Positions 22,066-35,732 of a DNA stretch of 64,000 nt are shown here, in pieces; positions within the stretch are counted from its first letter, which is position 1; every line of letters begins with the position of its first letter. Origin of the DNA: Melastoma dodecandrum (taxonomy: Eukaryota; Streptophyta; Magnoliopsida; Myrtales; Melastomataceae). The DNA lies in the NCBI GenBank assembly GCA_029817715.1, contig JARUPY010000606.1, forward strand, positions 8,184,001 through 8,248,000. The letters run 5' to 3'. Made by a program: the position numbers and the translations under genes. The notes under the pieces were generated by a model. That model did not search any database. It was not told where the DNA came from and worked only from the letters and a program-made list of their open reading frames with translations.

Positions 22066-22670
22066 ATGTCTGAGATCGACGTTCAGATTCCAACTGCTTT
22101 TGGTAGGTTCCATCTGCTTTATGCGAAGACTCTAGCAGCCTGTACGTTGTGATTGAATTTTCTCTAATCTGATTTTATGATCTTTGTGGTGCTCAGATCC
22201 TTTTGCTGATGCGAAGGCCGAGGACTCTGGTCCGGGGACAAAAGATTACGTCCACGTGCGTGTCCAGCAGCGCAATGGTAGGAAAAGCCTGACTACTGTC
22301 CAAGGTCTAAAGAAAGAATTCAGCTATAACAAGATTCTTAAGGATCTGAAGAAAGAGTTCTGCTGCAATGGTACCGTGGTTCAGGACCCCGAGCTAGGAC
22401 AGGTTCAAAAGTTCTAACTTTTCGACTTGTGTAACATTTCTTCTCCATCAATGGTGCTTACATGACATTGTTGATTTTGGTGCAGGTCATTCAACTGCAA
22501 GGTGACCAAAGGAAGAATGTGTCAACATTCCTGGTGCAGGTCGGTATTGTTTCATCCTGATGGCAGCTTCTTAAGCGATTTCGTTTATATCACTGGTTAT
22601 GAGATGGTGCTTTTATGGTGGGCAGACCGAGATTGTGAAGAAAGACCAGATCAAGATACACGGTTTTTGA
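22066..22670 (+). CDS. Translation initiation factor eIF1 (SUI1 family)
   Basis: eIF1 binds the 40S ribosomal subunit near the P site and enforces correct AUG selection in the cytoplasm. Four coding exons, 22066-22102, 22197-22402, 22486-22539 and 22626-22670, use GT-AG introns and sum to 342 bases, a 113-residue protein. That is the usual plant length. It starts MSEIDVQIPTAFDPFADAK; the SUI1 domain follows (YVHVRVQQRNGRKSLTTVQG, KDLKKEFCCNGTVV, GQVIQLQGDQRKNV) and it ends KIHGF. The reading frame is intact across all junctions. A polyadenylation-like AATAAA lies near 22887. The upstream T-rich segment looks like a leader intron. Confidence 0.95.
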
Positions 22671-22885
22671 TGCAGGAAGTCTGCATCGGTGAATGTAGTT
22701 TGTGTGTCCTGTCTTTGAGGCGGTTGGTTGTACGCATCACATGTCCTCGATTGCCTGAATATCATTACTGTAGTCGTGTTTTTATCGTGGGATTGGTACT
22801 GCTACTGGTCCAAGTCGCTGAGTAATGTTGATACTCTATGGCTCTCCATGGCACTAATCACGGCGACCCTGCTTCTGTGCTGTTG

Positions 22886-22892
22886 AATAAAC
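22886..22892 (+). terminator. Possible poly(A) signal of eIF1
   Basis: AATAAA in gttgaataaacatg, about 215 bases after the eIF1 stop. Position and sequence fit a plant near-upstream element, but no transcript data are available. Confidence 0.45.
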
Positions 22893-22999
22893 ATGTCTGT
22901 TGGTTAATCTCTTGGCGTTGGATGAATCCTCCGGCGAGTTTCTTGGTCTGTCGGATCCTCGCTCCCTGGCTTTGGGAGACTGGCGTCGTTGCTTTCAAG

Positions 23000-25900
23000 A
23001 AACTCTGTTAAGAGGCTTCAAAGATATAAATCCGCATCCATCCTGAGCACGCATGCATGTTTGTTTTCTGCCAACATGGTCACTAGTGACTGTTCAGCTA
23101 TCTACCCATTGTAAATCATCGCTGTGCAATCTCCGAGCTGACAGTCGAATTCTTCCCAGAAGAGCACGGTGCAGCATCCGCAGCATTTTCGTGTTGCCCA
23201 GAGTAGTCGACCCAAAATCACTCCATCATCAACAACAACAACAACAAACTTAATGGTTGAATGTGGCTAGTTCTTTAACTGGGGAACAACACAATGTCCC
23301 ATCCAGATCAACCAGCCAACTCACCAGCCGAAAGTAAATATAAACTAAAAAACTAAGAGAAGCCTTCGTCAATGTTTGAACAACCCCATCGATTGACGTT
23401 TTGGATTTTTGCAGGGGGGTTGCGAACTACCATTCTCTTCCATAAACCCCCAGTCTTTCCCCCCGTCCAATTCATCCTGTAAAATGAAAAGGAAAGATTC
23501 GCATTTGAGAACTACTGGGTTGGGTCGGTTGTTGTTGATGATGATGGCTGACAAGGGCGATTACCAATCCCGTGATGGCACTGGCACCACTTCATCTGTT
23601 TGAACACATTGATGGATCCCATGTACTTACATTGGTCCCAAGGGGGCAGCGCTTGCTTATGTTGTATTATCCTTTCTCAACTGCCCTGCATCATGTTGTA
23701 GTAATGACAACTTCCTGTCCCATGGGGGAAAATGTTGCAGACAATGTCCTCAATCCGGTACATGATGAACCCCCGGAGTTTCGCTGTGTGGGGAGATCAT
23801 TAGGATGTGTAGTGATAATCTATAGTCAGGTAGGAGGTAATCCCTCGAATCGGTGACTGCCCCGGAGGAGGCGGGGGCTTAACTTTAGAGCATCATCACA
23901 AGAAGCTTCCGAGTTTTTTCGTGGGTTGGATTGTGGGGATGGCGAGGGGGTGCACTGACTCAAACCACGTGGGATTCAGGTTGTCTTTCTTTGTCCTTGG
24001 GAAGGTGAGGCAAGGTTGTCCGAAGAGATGAATGCCTGTGTTCCTATCCATCTATCCATCACAGCTCATGCAAGCATTGTCAGATGTACTAAAAATAAAC
24101 AAGTAGCCATAGTTTTATTGGGGGCTATACGCGTTTCTAGTTAAAATCCCCATGGAGGAGGCGAACTCTCTCTCGGTAAGTAATTCGCAATGTGCAAGTG
24201 CCAGAGTTTTCCCCCGAACGCAATCCCGGTCCCTCGTCTGGAGTAAGGAAAATGACACGGAAGCTTATCGTCGGAAGAGGTAGATGTTCCACACCCATGT
24301 GCTAACATATGCGAACAAGATATGTCCCTCCGGCACGAAAGTTCGACCTCCCCCAGCAAGACGCTCGATGACCGGAAAACGACCAAAAATGAAGAAACTT
24401 AACTGGGGGATGTAGACGAATTCGTCCATTTAGCCCACAAGCTTCTTCCCTTTGAAAGGGAAAGGGAAGATGGGAGGGGTTGCGACACCCGTCGTGGTCC
24501 TGCATTTTTCGACACTGATCTCACTGTTCAGTCGAGATCAAGCGGTACCGTACTGTACTGACGCATTGGATTTCCGGAAAGGAACGTGGAACCACCGAGG
24601 GGATGGAATGGATGGAACGGAAATCGATTCCCTTAGCGATTTCGAATACCAAACGCACCGTAAATATTTTGCCAATTACTCTAAATATGGGGAACACATC
24701 GCATGATACCACGACGCCTCTCGCTTCTCGTGATATCGTGGCCGACAGAGGGGTCTTGCCGGGACGTCATCACACGGAATTTGAAAAAATTGAGTTTAAA
24801 TCTTAACTCCGTGTTTTAAAATTTACTTAATTTTTTTAACACCGTATTTCTAATACCGATTTACTAAATTCAAAAAAATATTGTTCGAATCTAATCTAAC
24901 TAAAATATGAATCCAAGTAGTTAGGAGGTTGGTTGTTAGGTTCGAAACTTTCTGTCCGTAACCACCCGTATCGAAAGACTCATCAATCAGGCCGGAAAAA
25001 AAAAAAAACAGATCACCTTAATGGAGATTGGGTTCACGTGGAACACGGGATTTGAATTAAGGGAAAGATTCAATAATGCAATTTTGAATATGCAAATAAT
25101 GAATGATGAATCGCCCCAACCCACCCACCGCCAATCAATCAGGGTGTGAGTGATATTATTACAGACCGCGTGATATGTGGGTTGTAATATCATCCCCTCC
25201 CCCCCAATGAACACTCTTTATAAGGGCGTCGGGGTGGCCTGTCCCCCCTCCCACATGCAAAAATCAAATAAAAATAAATAATAAAAAAAACACATATTTT
25301 GATAAACAAGAGTAATAAATATATCACATGGGGCACAGGTGGGGACGACGACGACAGAAGAAAAGGAGATGGTCCAGCTAACAACAAATATGATAAGTCC
25401 AGTCCTCCCCACACAACATATCCCCATCTAAGACAGAGGGGTGGGCTCATTTTACATTAAAATCCGTATCATTAATCAAACCCTCATCTTTATCATTGTT
25501 GCCCATAATTGCTCCAACACCACCACCCCTCCATTCCTACGTGTCATCTCTATCCACTCACAATTATGTACCGATTTAATATTTAATATGTTTTGTGAGT
25601 TTATATTTATTTATTTCAGACATGAACCCGAACATCGTACCTGTATGGATTTCGGGACCCGATTCATCGTTCGGCGGGGAAATTCCATTTCTGCCCTTTA
25701 GTCAGTTTTACGATCGCCTGTTTTATTTTTTTTTGGACACCAAGGGAAAATAATATTAAAGTAATTCGCCGGGGGATGAGAAGAAGATTCATTTGCACCG
25801 AAGGGGGTTTGGGATTATGATTCGTTCCCACCTCTTTTCTAATATTCATTTGTATAATATCATCGAAATCGTCACCACCACCACCAACACACGACGACGA

Positions 25901-27960
25901 ACGCGACGTCATATGACCAAATCCAGGTTATGATATAATAACGACTCCGACATTAAGGCCTTAACAAATGTCGGTAACCCCACAAATCGCATTAATTTAA
26001 TCGTCTTCCTTAGAAAAACAAAGATAGATAAGATAAAAGCCGACCATTCATGACCACAACAACCAGAAAAAGGCAAGAGAAACGAGAGAGTAAAAGAAAA
26101 GAAATATCGTTCAATCATTATTGCACTCGGGAGTTGGATGTCCGTGTTATGTATACATATCTCCCTCGGTCTACGAAAGGTATGGATAGAGCGAAAATGT
26201 AATTTCGAATCGTTTTGGTGGAACCAAATGTCGGGATTCCAAACCGCGATTTCGATAAAACTCATCGCAATATTACGTAACAATTCACCAATAATTAGCG
26301 AAACGATAGAAGGGAGTGTTGTCCAAATCCCGTCAATTCGTATCCCCAAGTTATTGACAAAGGAAACGAAAGTGAGGGGAGCAATCATGTGGGGGTGGCA
26401 TGTGCCGAGTATCAAAATGTCCCGATCCATTTTCTTCGTCCACGTCCAATAATGCAAGGAAATATCCATCCCCAAACACTCCCTTATCAACCTGCATTGA
26501 ATTGAATTTGGATATGCCATTTTGTCGAAATTATGATTTCATTTGCTTACTCAAACACCGCACTTTAACATAAAACCCCACACCCAAAACTACAATAGTA
26601 TTAGTTAGTAGTAGTAGTAGTAATCATTGGTCCCCCAACTCCTCTAATCATTCATCTCAGAGGTTCGCAATTTGCATTACTTGGTCAAATGGAAAATGTT
26701 CCCAAAAAATTCCAAAAAAAAAAAACAAAGGGATAGAGGATGGTGATAGTATTATCGTATATTATCGTGCTGATAAGGCATCAGGCTTCGATTTCTCGTC
26801 TATCTAAAGGGATAAATATGATGTAACCTCTGATTTGTAATGAAGAGAAGAAACGAAGGGAAGAGAAGACCCTCAGATAATCTATGGCTTTGAAACACGG
26901 AAACCCTTTTTTTTTTACTTACATTTGTAAACGCAGTGAAACACGACTCCCCTGGATTCCTAACAAGAGATTAAAAACTTAAAGCTAAAAGGGATAATGG
27001 GAGTAACATCAATTCTCTGACCCCCCCCCCCCCTCCCCCCGGGGGACACGTGGAGTTGCTGTTTAGGACAGCGAGGAATACTGATACATGCCCTGTCGTT
27101 ATATGCAGAACTACCGTTCAAAACCATGGGTGGGGCTGGTCGCGCAAGTATCCACTCAATCATGCAAACCTAACCACGACATCATCGTTTTCTTCTTCAA
27201 AGAGTGTCAGAAGAAGTGAAAGTCATTGTGAACGTGGAGTTTACCACTTCTTCTGCTGCTCTTGGGGCAATCGCACTTCATCCCGGATCGCGACCGGAGG
27301 TGGAATCTGGCTGTTAGGTCCCCGAAGAACCCTTTCAATACCGTCCCGGCTAACGTGATGCACAATATCGACGCGTCGATGCCATGCCGGGGCACGAGAG
27401 AAGATTTCCGCATAATAAAAAAAGCTTAATGAGCAATTAAAAGATCGAACCTTCCCTTCAACCTCCACCATTATTGGACAAACTCGTGGTAGTTAATGAC
27501 TTGTCGTGTTTTCTTTTATTAATTTTTTGCTACCCCTGGTTTGAATTCCCCAAGCTTTCGTACGAGTCCTTATTTTACAATGTGTAGCGTGTATGATAAG
27601 ATAAAGGGCAGTTGGAATTGTCTACCCTTTTTTCTCGGTTGGTCGATGAAATCAACAGCAAGCATATAATCATTCATATCCACTGACATGACCCGATAAT
27701 GGATCGAGACCCCGGTAAAAACCAAGGGATGTAAGAGGAAATGGCGACCTCGATCGGACAAAGCATGGGAAATTTCGTCCGCTTCCTCCTCCTCGTGTAA
27801 ATTTCCTTTCCCCATCTACTACTACTACTTTGGTAAAACATTTAACTGTGTGTCATGATTAAAACAATTCGGACACATGTGAATGCAGCTGAGGCTGCTT
27901 CCTCCTTCTCTTCTAGCGTCAGGAAATGAATCATCACCGTCATCTACATTATCACATCCC
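23000..27960. other. Intergenic region without recognised genes
   Basis: About 5 kb, AT-rich with scattered homopolymers (A run at 24993, C run at 27021). Short frames at 23053-24806 and 27050-27815 show no family motif and overlap each other on both strands. A CACGTG G-box lies at 27047-27052. The only long frame is 25909-26520. Confidence 0.6.
25909..26520 (-). CDS. 203-codon ORF of unknown function
   Basis: An uninterrupted minus-strand frame in AT-rich DNA, beginning MAYPNSIQCRLIREC and rich in Ile, Leu and Phe. It contains WTWTKKMDRDILILGTCHPH and a hydrophobic C-terminal segment (FSFTLSFLLPFSG). I do not recognise a family. An overlapping 104-codon frame lies on the other strand, which weakens the case. 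It could be a chance ORF, a remnant of a transposon protein, or a lineage-specific gene. Confidence 0.2.
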   Translation of the reverse strand: MAYPNSIQCRLIRECLGMDISLHYWTWTKKMDRDILILGTCHPHMIAPLTFVSFVNNLGIRIDGIWTTLPSIVSLIIGELLRNIAMSFIEIAVWNPDIWFHQNDSKLHFRSIHTFRRPREICIHNTDIQLPSAIMIERYFFSFTLSFLLPFSGCCGHEWSAFILSIFVFLRKTIKLMRFVGLPTFVKALMSESLLYHNLDLVI

Positions 27961-27993
27961 CCACCCCCACAAACCCAAGCAAGGGCTTTGTAG

Positions 27994-28001
27994 TATAAAT
28001 A
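27994..28001 (+). promoter_or_regulatory. TATA box of isocitrate lyase
   Basis: TATAAATA in a good plant context (gtagtataaatagagg), 153 bases before the start codon, which fits a short 5' UTR. Confidence 0.7.
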
Positions 28002-28153
28002 GAGGTGCATCCCAAAAGGGAGAGCCTCGTCACTTGATCTACTACCGAAAACTTAAGTCCTTCATTCACTCCCTCCCTCCCTCACTCCTTCCTACGAACT
28101 CCCCAACTTGGGTTGTGTCCTGTCCTAACACATCCCCATCCCCTCTTTCCCAA

Positions 28154-30122
28154 ATGGCTGCATCCTTCTCTGTGCCTTCAATGGTAACCTTCTTACATAA
28201 TACACGTATCAGTCGGTCATTTATTCCCCACCATGACGTGTCGGGGAGGCATTCTTTCCTCATTGATTAATTATTTATCACGTTGTCTTATTGTGCACGG
28301 AATCTTATTATGATTGATCAGATCCTGGAGGAAGAGGCGAGGTTTGATGCCGAAGTAGGGGAGGTTCAGCAATGGTGGAACTCCGAGAGGTTCAAGCTGA
28401 CTCAGCGTCCCTACTCGGCCCGAGATGTAGTGGCGCTGCGTGGCACTCTCCCCCAGTCCTACGGCTCCAACGAGATGGCCAAGAAGCTGTGGTGGACCCT
28501 CAAGAATCACCAGGCCAACGGCACGGCCTCCAGGACTTTCGGCGCGCTTGACCCCGTCCAGGTCGCCATGATGGCCAAGCACCTCGACACCATCTACGTG
28601 TCCGGCTGGCAATGCTCGTCCACCCACACCACCACCAATGAGCCCGGCCCTGACCTCGCAGACTACCCTTATGACACTGTTCCCAACAAGGTTGAGCAGC
28701 TGTTCTTCGGGCAGCAGTTCCATGACAGGAAGCAGAGGGAGGCGCGGATGAACGCGAGCCGCGAGGAGCGAGCCAGGACCCCTTACGTCGATTACCTCAA
28801 GCCCATCATTGCTGATGGGGACACCGGCTTCGGCGGGACCACGGCCACCGTCAAGCTCTGCAAGCTTTTTGTGGAGCGCGGCGCGGCAGGGGTCCACCTT
28901 GAGGACCAGTCGTCGGTCACAAAGAAATGCGGCCACATGGCAGGGAAGGTCCTCGTGGCAATCAGCGAGCACGTGAACAGGCTCGTGGCTGCTCGGTTGC
29001 AGTTTGATGTCATGGGAGTTGAGACTGTTCTTGTTGCGAGGACGGACGCCGTGGGGGCGAACTTGATCCAGACCAATGTGGACACCCGGGATCACCAGTT
29101 CGTCCTTGGGGTGACCAATCCCCTTCTTCGGGGGAAGAGCCTCGCCGCCCTCCTGGCTGATTCCATGGTTTCCGGCAAGACAGGGACAGAGCTCCAGGCT
29201 CTCGAGGACAACTGGATCGAGATGGCGCAGCTGAAGACCTTCTACGACTGCGTCGCGGATGAGATCAAGTGCATGAACATCGCGGAGGACGAGAAGAAAC
29301 GGAAGCTGACCGAGTGGGCGAGCCACAACAGATACGAGAATTGCCTGTCGAACGAGAAGGCCCGGGAGATCGCGGAGAAATTGGGGATCGGCAACCTGTT
29401 CTGGGACTGGGACCTGCCGAGGACGAGGGAAGGATTCTATCGCTTCAAGGGATCGGTCGAGGCCGCAATCGTCCGAGGATGCGCCTTCGCGGCCCACGCC
29501 GACCTCATCTGGATGGAGACGGCGAGCCCGGATCTCGAAGAGTGCACTCAGTTCGCGCAGGGCATGAAAGCAGTCCACCCTAACATCATGCTGGCATACA
29601 ATCTGTCCCCATCCTTCAACTGGGACGCGTCGGGGATGACCGACGAACAGATGATGGACTTCATACCAAAGATAGCCCAGCTGGGCTACTGCTGGCAGTT
29701 CATCACACTCGCCGGATTCCACGGGGACGCCCTGGTGATCGACACGTTCGCGAGGGAGTATGCAAAGAGGGGAATGCTGGCCTACGTGGAGAGGATCCAG
29801 AGGGAGGAGAGGAACAATGGGGTCGACACCCTCGCCCACCAGAAGTGGTCCGGCGCGAACTACTACGACAAGTACCTCACGACCGTCCAGGGGGGCATTT
29901 CCTCGACCGCAGCCATGGGGAAAGGCAAGTCCCTACCCCCCCTCCCCCCACCAAACCAAAACCAAACTAATTTTTTCAGCCAAACACGTTTCCATAACCA
30001 AAATATGTCGAATGGCTTTTGCAGGAGTGACTGAGGAGCAGTTCAAGGAAACATGGACAAGGCCAGGAGCCCCGGGGCTCGCAGGCGGGGCCGCCCTCAT
30101 GGCGGTGGAGGCGAGGATGTGA
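28154..30122 (+). CDS. ICL: Isocitrate lyase (glyoxylate cycle, peroxisomal)
   Basis: Cleaves isocitrate to succinate and glyoxylate in peroxisomes/glyoxysomes, allowing seedlings to turn stored fat into sugar. Three exons: 28154-28183 ([10 protein letters not shown]), 28322-29924 and 30025-30122, together 576 residues, the normal plant length. The Mg-binding run DGDTGFGG is near residue 175 and the catalytic KKCGHM signature near 211-216. The protein ends ARM, a peroxisomal signal. Intron 1 is GT-AG. Intron 2 must use a GC donor (ATGGGGAAAG/GCAAGT) to keep the frame into [11 protein letters not shown]; the nearby GT would break it. The short first exon encodes the conserved plant N-terminus, so the ATG at 28154 is preferred over one at 28283. 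A TATA box sits at 27994. Confidence 0.97.
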
Positions 30123-30720
30123 GGGCCGGCTGCGGGCGAGAGGCCCAAGGGAGTGCGTCACGTGTGGGGGCTACTACTAAGAAAAGATTGCCCAGTTTCC
30201 CTTTGGTGGCACTGGTGAAGGAAACTGGAGAAGAATAAAAAAAAAGAAACTTGTGTTTATGTTGAATAAATTGAAGATGGTGGTGTTCAGGTAAAATTGG
30301 AGATTTTTGGGGGGAGGAACATTCTATTCCTTTTAGCCGGAGTTTTCTCCCTTGTTCAAGGGGAGGAGAACAATTTTAGGCCATTTGTAAGCTGTCCGAG
30401 TTTCACTTCTTTATATATATGTAATTTCTTAAAGAAAATAAGGCCCAAAATCTCAATAAGAGCAACTTGCAGGTGCTTTTCTGTCAATCACGTGAGGATC
30501 ACGTGACATGCTGCCCGTGGTAAAATGGGGGCGGGACGCTGTCGTTGGTTCTGTACGTTCATCCATCGCGCCCCCTAATTCAAAATCAATCCCTCCTCCC
30601 GCTTCAAAATCCCCCCCCCCCCCCGCCCGGCACCCCCAAAAACCCGCTATTTCCACCCTTTCTCCACCCCCCCACCACAAAACCCTATCTCCCCATTTCC
30701 CCTCGCCGGATCGGAGCTCC
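30123..30720 (+). other. 3' UTR of isocitrate lyase and spacer
   Basis: The first ~125 bases match the 3' UTR of the copy at the window start. The rest contains a C-rich tract near 30606 and probably the short promoter/leader of the next gene. No other coding feature seen. Confidence 0.6.
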
Positions 30721-31098
30721 ATGGCACGGACCATCGGCCCCCCCGCGCATAGTGCCCGCCCCTCCCACAAGTACCTGAAGCCAGGAGCCCTCGCTCGGCT
30801 TAGGGACAACCGCGCCAGATCCCACCGCTGCAAGGCCGATCCCTTCCCTCCATCCCTCTTCGACATCGAGATTCCAACCACCTTGAGTCAGGCCGAAGGC
30901 GACCACGGACAAACTACCCCCGTCGTCAACACGGCCGGCGGTTACGGCTTCATCTACTTCGTCGAAAGGGCTTGTAGCGGAGAGGGACCGCGGTGCCTGA
31001 CGAAGAAGAAGCTCGTTGCTGAGAGAGGCGTTAGGTTGGTCAAGAGCGAGGTACCTGCCCCGTCAGTCGCTGTCGTTGAGGAAAACGCAGCGCCCTGA
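30721..31098 (+). CDS. Small conserved plant protein with KYLKPGALARLRD motif
   Basis: A single-exon 125-residue frame starting MARTIGPPAHSARPSHKYLK. The motif KYLKPGALARLRDNR is one I associate with a group of small plant proteins of unknown function. The rest is basic and low in conserved structure. I chose 30721 because the motif follows closely; the frame is open further upstream (30508), but that extension is Pro-rich, translated from a C-rich leader. Cellular role and location are not known. It lies 600 bases after isocitrate lyase and 400 before ATG8, in the same direction, but nothing suggests shared regulation. Confidence 0.6.
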   Translation: MARTIGPPAHSARPSHKYLKPGALARLRDNRARSHRCKADPFPPSLFDIEIPTTLSQAEGDHGQTTPVVNTAGGYGFIYFVERACSGEGPRCLTKKKLVAERGVRLVKSEVPAPSVAVVEENAAP

Positions 31099-31499
31099 AA
31101 CTTTGTGAAGTCGTTACACAATGTATGCTGAAGCTGAATAGGTTTTTGTTCGATTTTTCGATTTCGATTTTTGGAGCTTTCTCCCTCCCGCCGGGAAATT
31201 TTCCGATGAAATGTGGAAGATGGTTGGTTGGGGGTGTGAAATGACGAGAAACCTCTTGTGGATCTCCCCCGGGGCAGAAGAAAATAGCCCATGGGCCGGA
31301 CTCGATACTTGGGCTTTTTGGTCAATTTTTCTCTCCTACCTTTTCCTTCCTTCATATCCCGTGGGAAAGTATCGATTCGTATTCATTTCCCCAGTTCGAT
31401 CACAAGGACCTTTCGCCGTTCCTTCCCGCTTCCTCCAACTCCCTCCGTCGCCTTCTTTTTCCCTCCTTCCGCGTCTTCGATCATCGAAATCCTTCGTCC

Positions 31500-33290
<1,791 letters not shown>

Positions 33291-33750
33291 GGAGGCGAAT
33301 CCTGATAAAAAGATTCCCATCCCAGGTGATTGGTGCGTAAATAGACTGGACTCGAACCCCTTAAGTATCGGGGCTAAACTGTAAATTCCTCCCCGCCCCG
33401 CCTCTCCATCTGCTCATTCGTAATATAAATCCTATTTTGGCCTATTATTAAGCTTTCCCTAGTATGTTTTCCCAGTTAGTCCTGCTCAGTGCTCTGTCTC
33501 AAGAAGGTAACAAAAGAGTCTAAATCCATGAGTATGATGATGGCAGAGGTGGTTGGACGAGGCACAATTATTGTGTCTGTCCTTGGATTTTGTGAAGATT
33601 GAATGATGTGGTCGCTACTTTTTTCTTTCTTTATTAATGTCTTTTGATATAAATGGAGCCACAAATAGGTTAGTGACGTGTGTCGGGCAGACCAAACCCT
33701 ATCGACGTTTATGTGCCACCTAAAAAAAAAAAATACCCAGAAAAACAAAA

Positions 33751-34068
33751 AGTTAAACCAAAAGTGGGAACCAAATCGGGGAATCGTAATTTTTTTAAGT
33801 CGAATTCACCAACCACCACTAACGACCGATCTTTCAAATAAACTAATATTGTTGTTTCAATAATTGATCGTTGCCGGTGAGAAAATGTCCAAACAAGAGA
33901 AGACAGTAAATTAGACCAAAAGTGGATCCTGATCCGGGAATCGGAATTTTTTTAGTGGAATTCACCAACCACCCACCACCAACAACCGATTTTTCAATAT
34001 AACTCATTTTGTTGTTTCAAAAATTGATCGTTGCCGGTGAGAAAATGTCCAAACAAGAGAAGAAGATT
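33751..34068 (+). repeat. Tandem 158-160-bp duplication spanning the start codon of the reductase gene
   Basis: Unit 1 (about 33751-33908) and unit 2 (33909-34068) share accaaaagtgg, gaattcaccaacca and the stretch ttgccggtgagaaaatgtcc. Both contain the start ATG and first codons of the double-bond reductase (33885 and 34045). The left copy stops after nine codons at a TAG. Confidence 0.85.
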
Positions 34069-35516
34069 GACAACAAGGAATGGTACTTGGCCCGTTACTC
34101 TCCCGACGGCATCCCCTCCTCCGATCACCTCAAGTTGCGCTCCTCGGTGCTTTCCCTCGCCGACCTCCCCCACGGGCATTACGCTCTGGAGACGCTTTTT
34201 GTATCCCTTGACCCCTATCTCCGTTCCAGGCTTACGGGCAGCGACGACGGTCTATACTCTCCCCAGTTTCAGCTCGACCAGGTTGCTGAGCATCCTCCAT
34301 CCGTGCCTGTCGGCCGTGTGTCAGATCTATAACTCTGAGTCTTATTGAGTTTCGACTGGCAGGTCATTACTGCATTCGGCATAGGAAGAGTGGTGGCCTC
34401 CAACGATGGGAAGTTCAATGAGGGGGACATCGTCATCCATCCTTTCCTGCCTGTCGCTGAGTACAATGTGTTCCCCAGTTCGGATTTCGTCGCTAGGAAG
34501 TTGGAGGCCGATCCTGCCATCCCGCTGCCGGATGTTCTCGGATGTTTGGGTGCATTTCTCCTCCTCCTGCTCACATTCGAGCTGAGTCCTTGTTGCTTTT
34601 GTTGTTAGACCGGTGTTGACTCGTGTGTGCAGGAGTTCCCGGGTTTGCGGCATGGATTGCGATCGAGATATTAGCATGCCCAAAGGAAGGTTCCAATGTG
34701 TTCATATCGGCGGCTGCTGGCGGAGTCGGAATGTACGCAGGTCAGCTGGCCAAGCTCAGAGGCTGTAGGGTCGTCGGCAGCACTGGTTCCGACGACAAGG
34801 TATTGCGGATTACCCAGGGAACATTTAATCAGGCTAAAGCTAAGCCTTTCATTCTGTTTTCAGGTCGATCTCCTAAAGAGGGAGTTCGGGTACGACGACG
34901 CCTTCAATTACAAGAAGGAAACCGATTACGATACCACCTTAAGCAAGCTGAGTCTCGACGCCGCTGTTTCAGCAAAATGATTCCTCATTCTCTCCATTGT
35001 GTACATAAGATCATGCGCTGACGATTTCTCTTCCAGATACTTCCCTGACGGAATCGACGTATACCTGGATAACGTGGGTGGCAGGATGCTCGAAGCCGTG
35101 CTGCGCCATGTCAATCGGTATGCGAGGATCCCCCTCTGTGGCATGATTTCTCAGTATAACCAGGTGAATTACGATTAGTAAACGTCCCTCCAGAAACACA
35201 ACCCGGAAAACCAATCCAGATGAAACTGGCGAATCGTTGTCTGTCCGTCTGGATGCAGGTGTGGACAGAAAGGGAGGGGGTGAGGAATCTGCTCAATGCT
35301 GTGGGCAAAGAGGTGAGGATGGAAGGGTTCATGCTGGGATCGTACCTCGACAGGTTCGGGGAGTTCACCACCCAGATGGGGAACTACCTCAAGGAAGGGA
35401 AGATCAAATCGAAGAACAAGATGTACGTCGGCATAGAAGGATTCCTGGAGGGCCTGAAGTCCCTCTTCTCTAGCTCCAACACAGGAAAGGTCGTCCTCCA
35501 AGTCAAAGAACAGTAA
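34045..35516 (+). CDS. NADPH-dependent alkenal/enone double-bond reductase (MDR superfamily)
   Basis: Zinc-independent medium-chain reductase that uses NADPH to reduce alpha,beta-unsaturated aldehydes or ketones, in detoxification or phenylpropanoid reactions. Six exons: 34045-34281, 34363-34549, 34633-34799, 34864-34946, 35037-35163, 35259-35516, total 1059 bases, 352 residues, the family's normal length. Visible landmarks are WYLARYSPDGIPSSDHLKLR, VSLDPYLRSRL, GFAAWIAIE, the Rossmann loop AAAGGVGMYAGQLAK, and YFPDGIDVYLDNVGG, then NQVWTEREGVRNL. Intron 4 needs a GC donor (AGCAA/GCTGAG) to keep the frame, and no GT there restores it. The first ~160 bases are tandemly duplicated, and a broken homologue lies downstream. 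Its exact substrate cannot be told from sequence. Confidence 0.9.
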
Positions 35517-35732
35517 ACGCCTCAGCATATCCTTTTGCTCATCGGCCGCGTCTCGTGCCCATTTCACCGCAGACGAGATTTCCCAGTTTGCCTGTCAGTC
35601 CTGAGCAATCTATCCATTGCAAATAATAAAACAGTCCATGAGTCGGGGGTACCTCAATGTTATTATGTGGAATGAGTAATATTTCCTCTTGTGTAACCCG
35701 TAAATTAATCGAACAAAAAGCCGAATCGCGGA

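Noticed and set aside
28271..29839. 522-codon minus-strand ORF
   Set aside because: Lies entirely antisense to the large isocitrate lyase exon; a by-product of its GC-rich third positions, with no family features.
29925..29932. GT donor at 29928 for the last isocitrate lyase intron
   Set aside because: It would change the frame and lose the conserved C-terminus; the GC donor three bases earlier keeps it.
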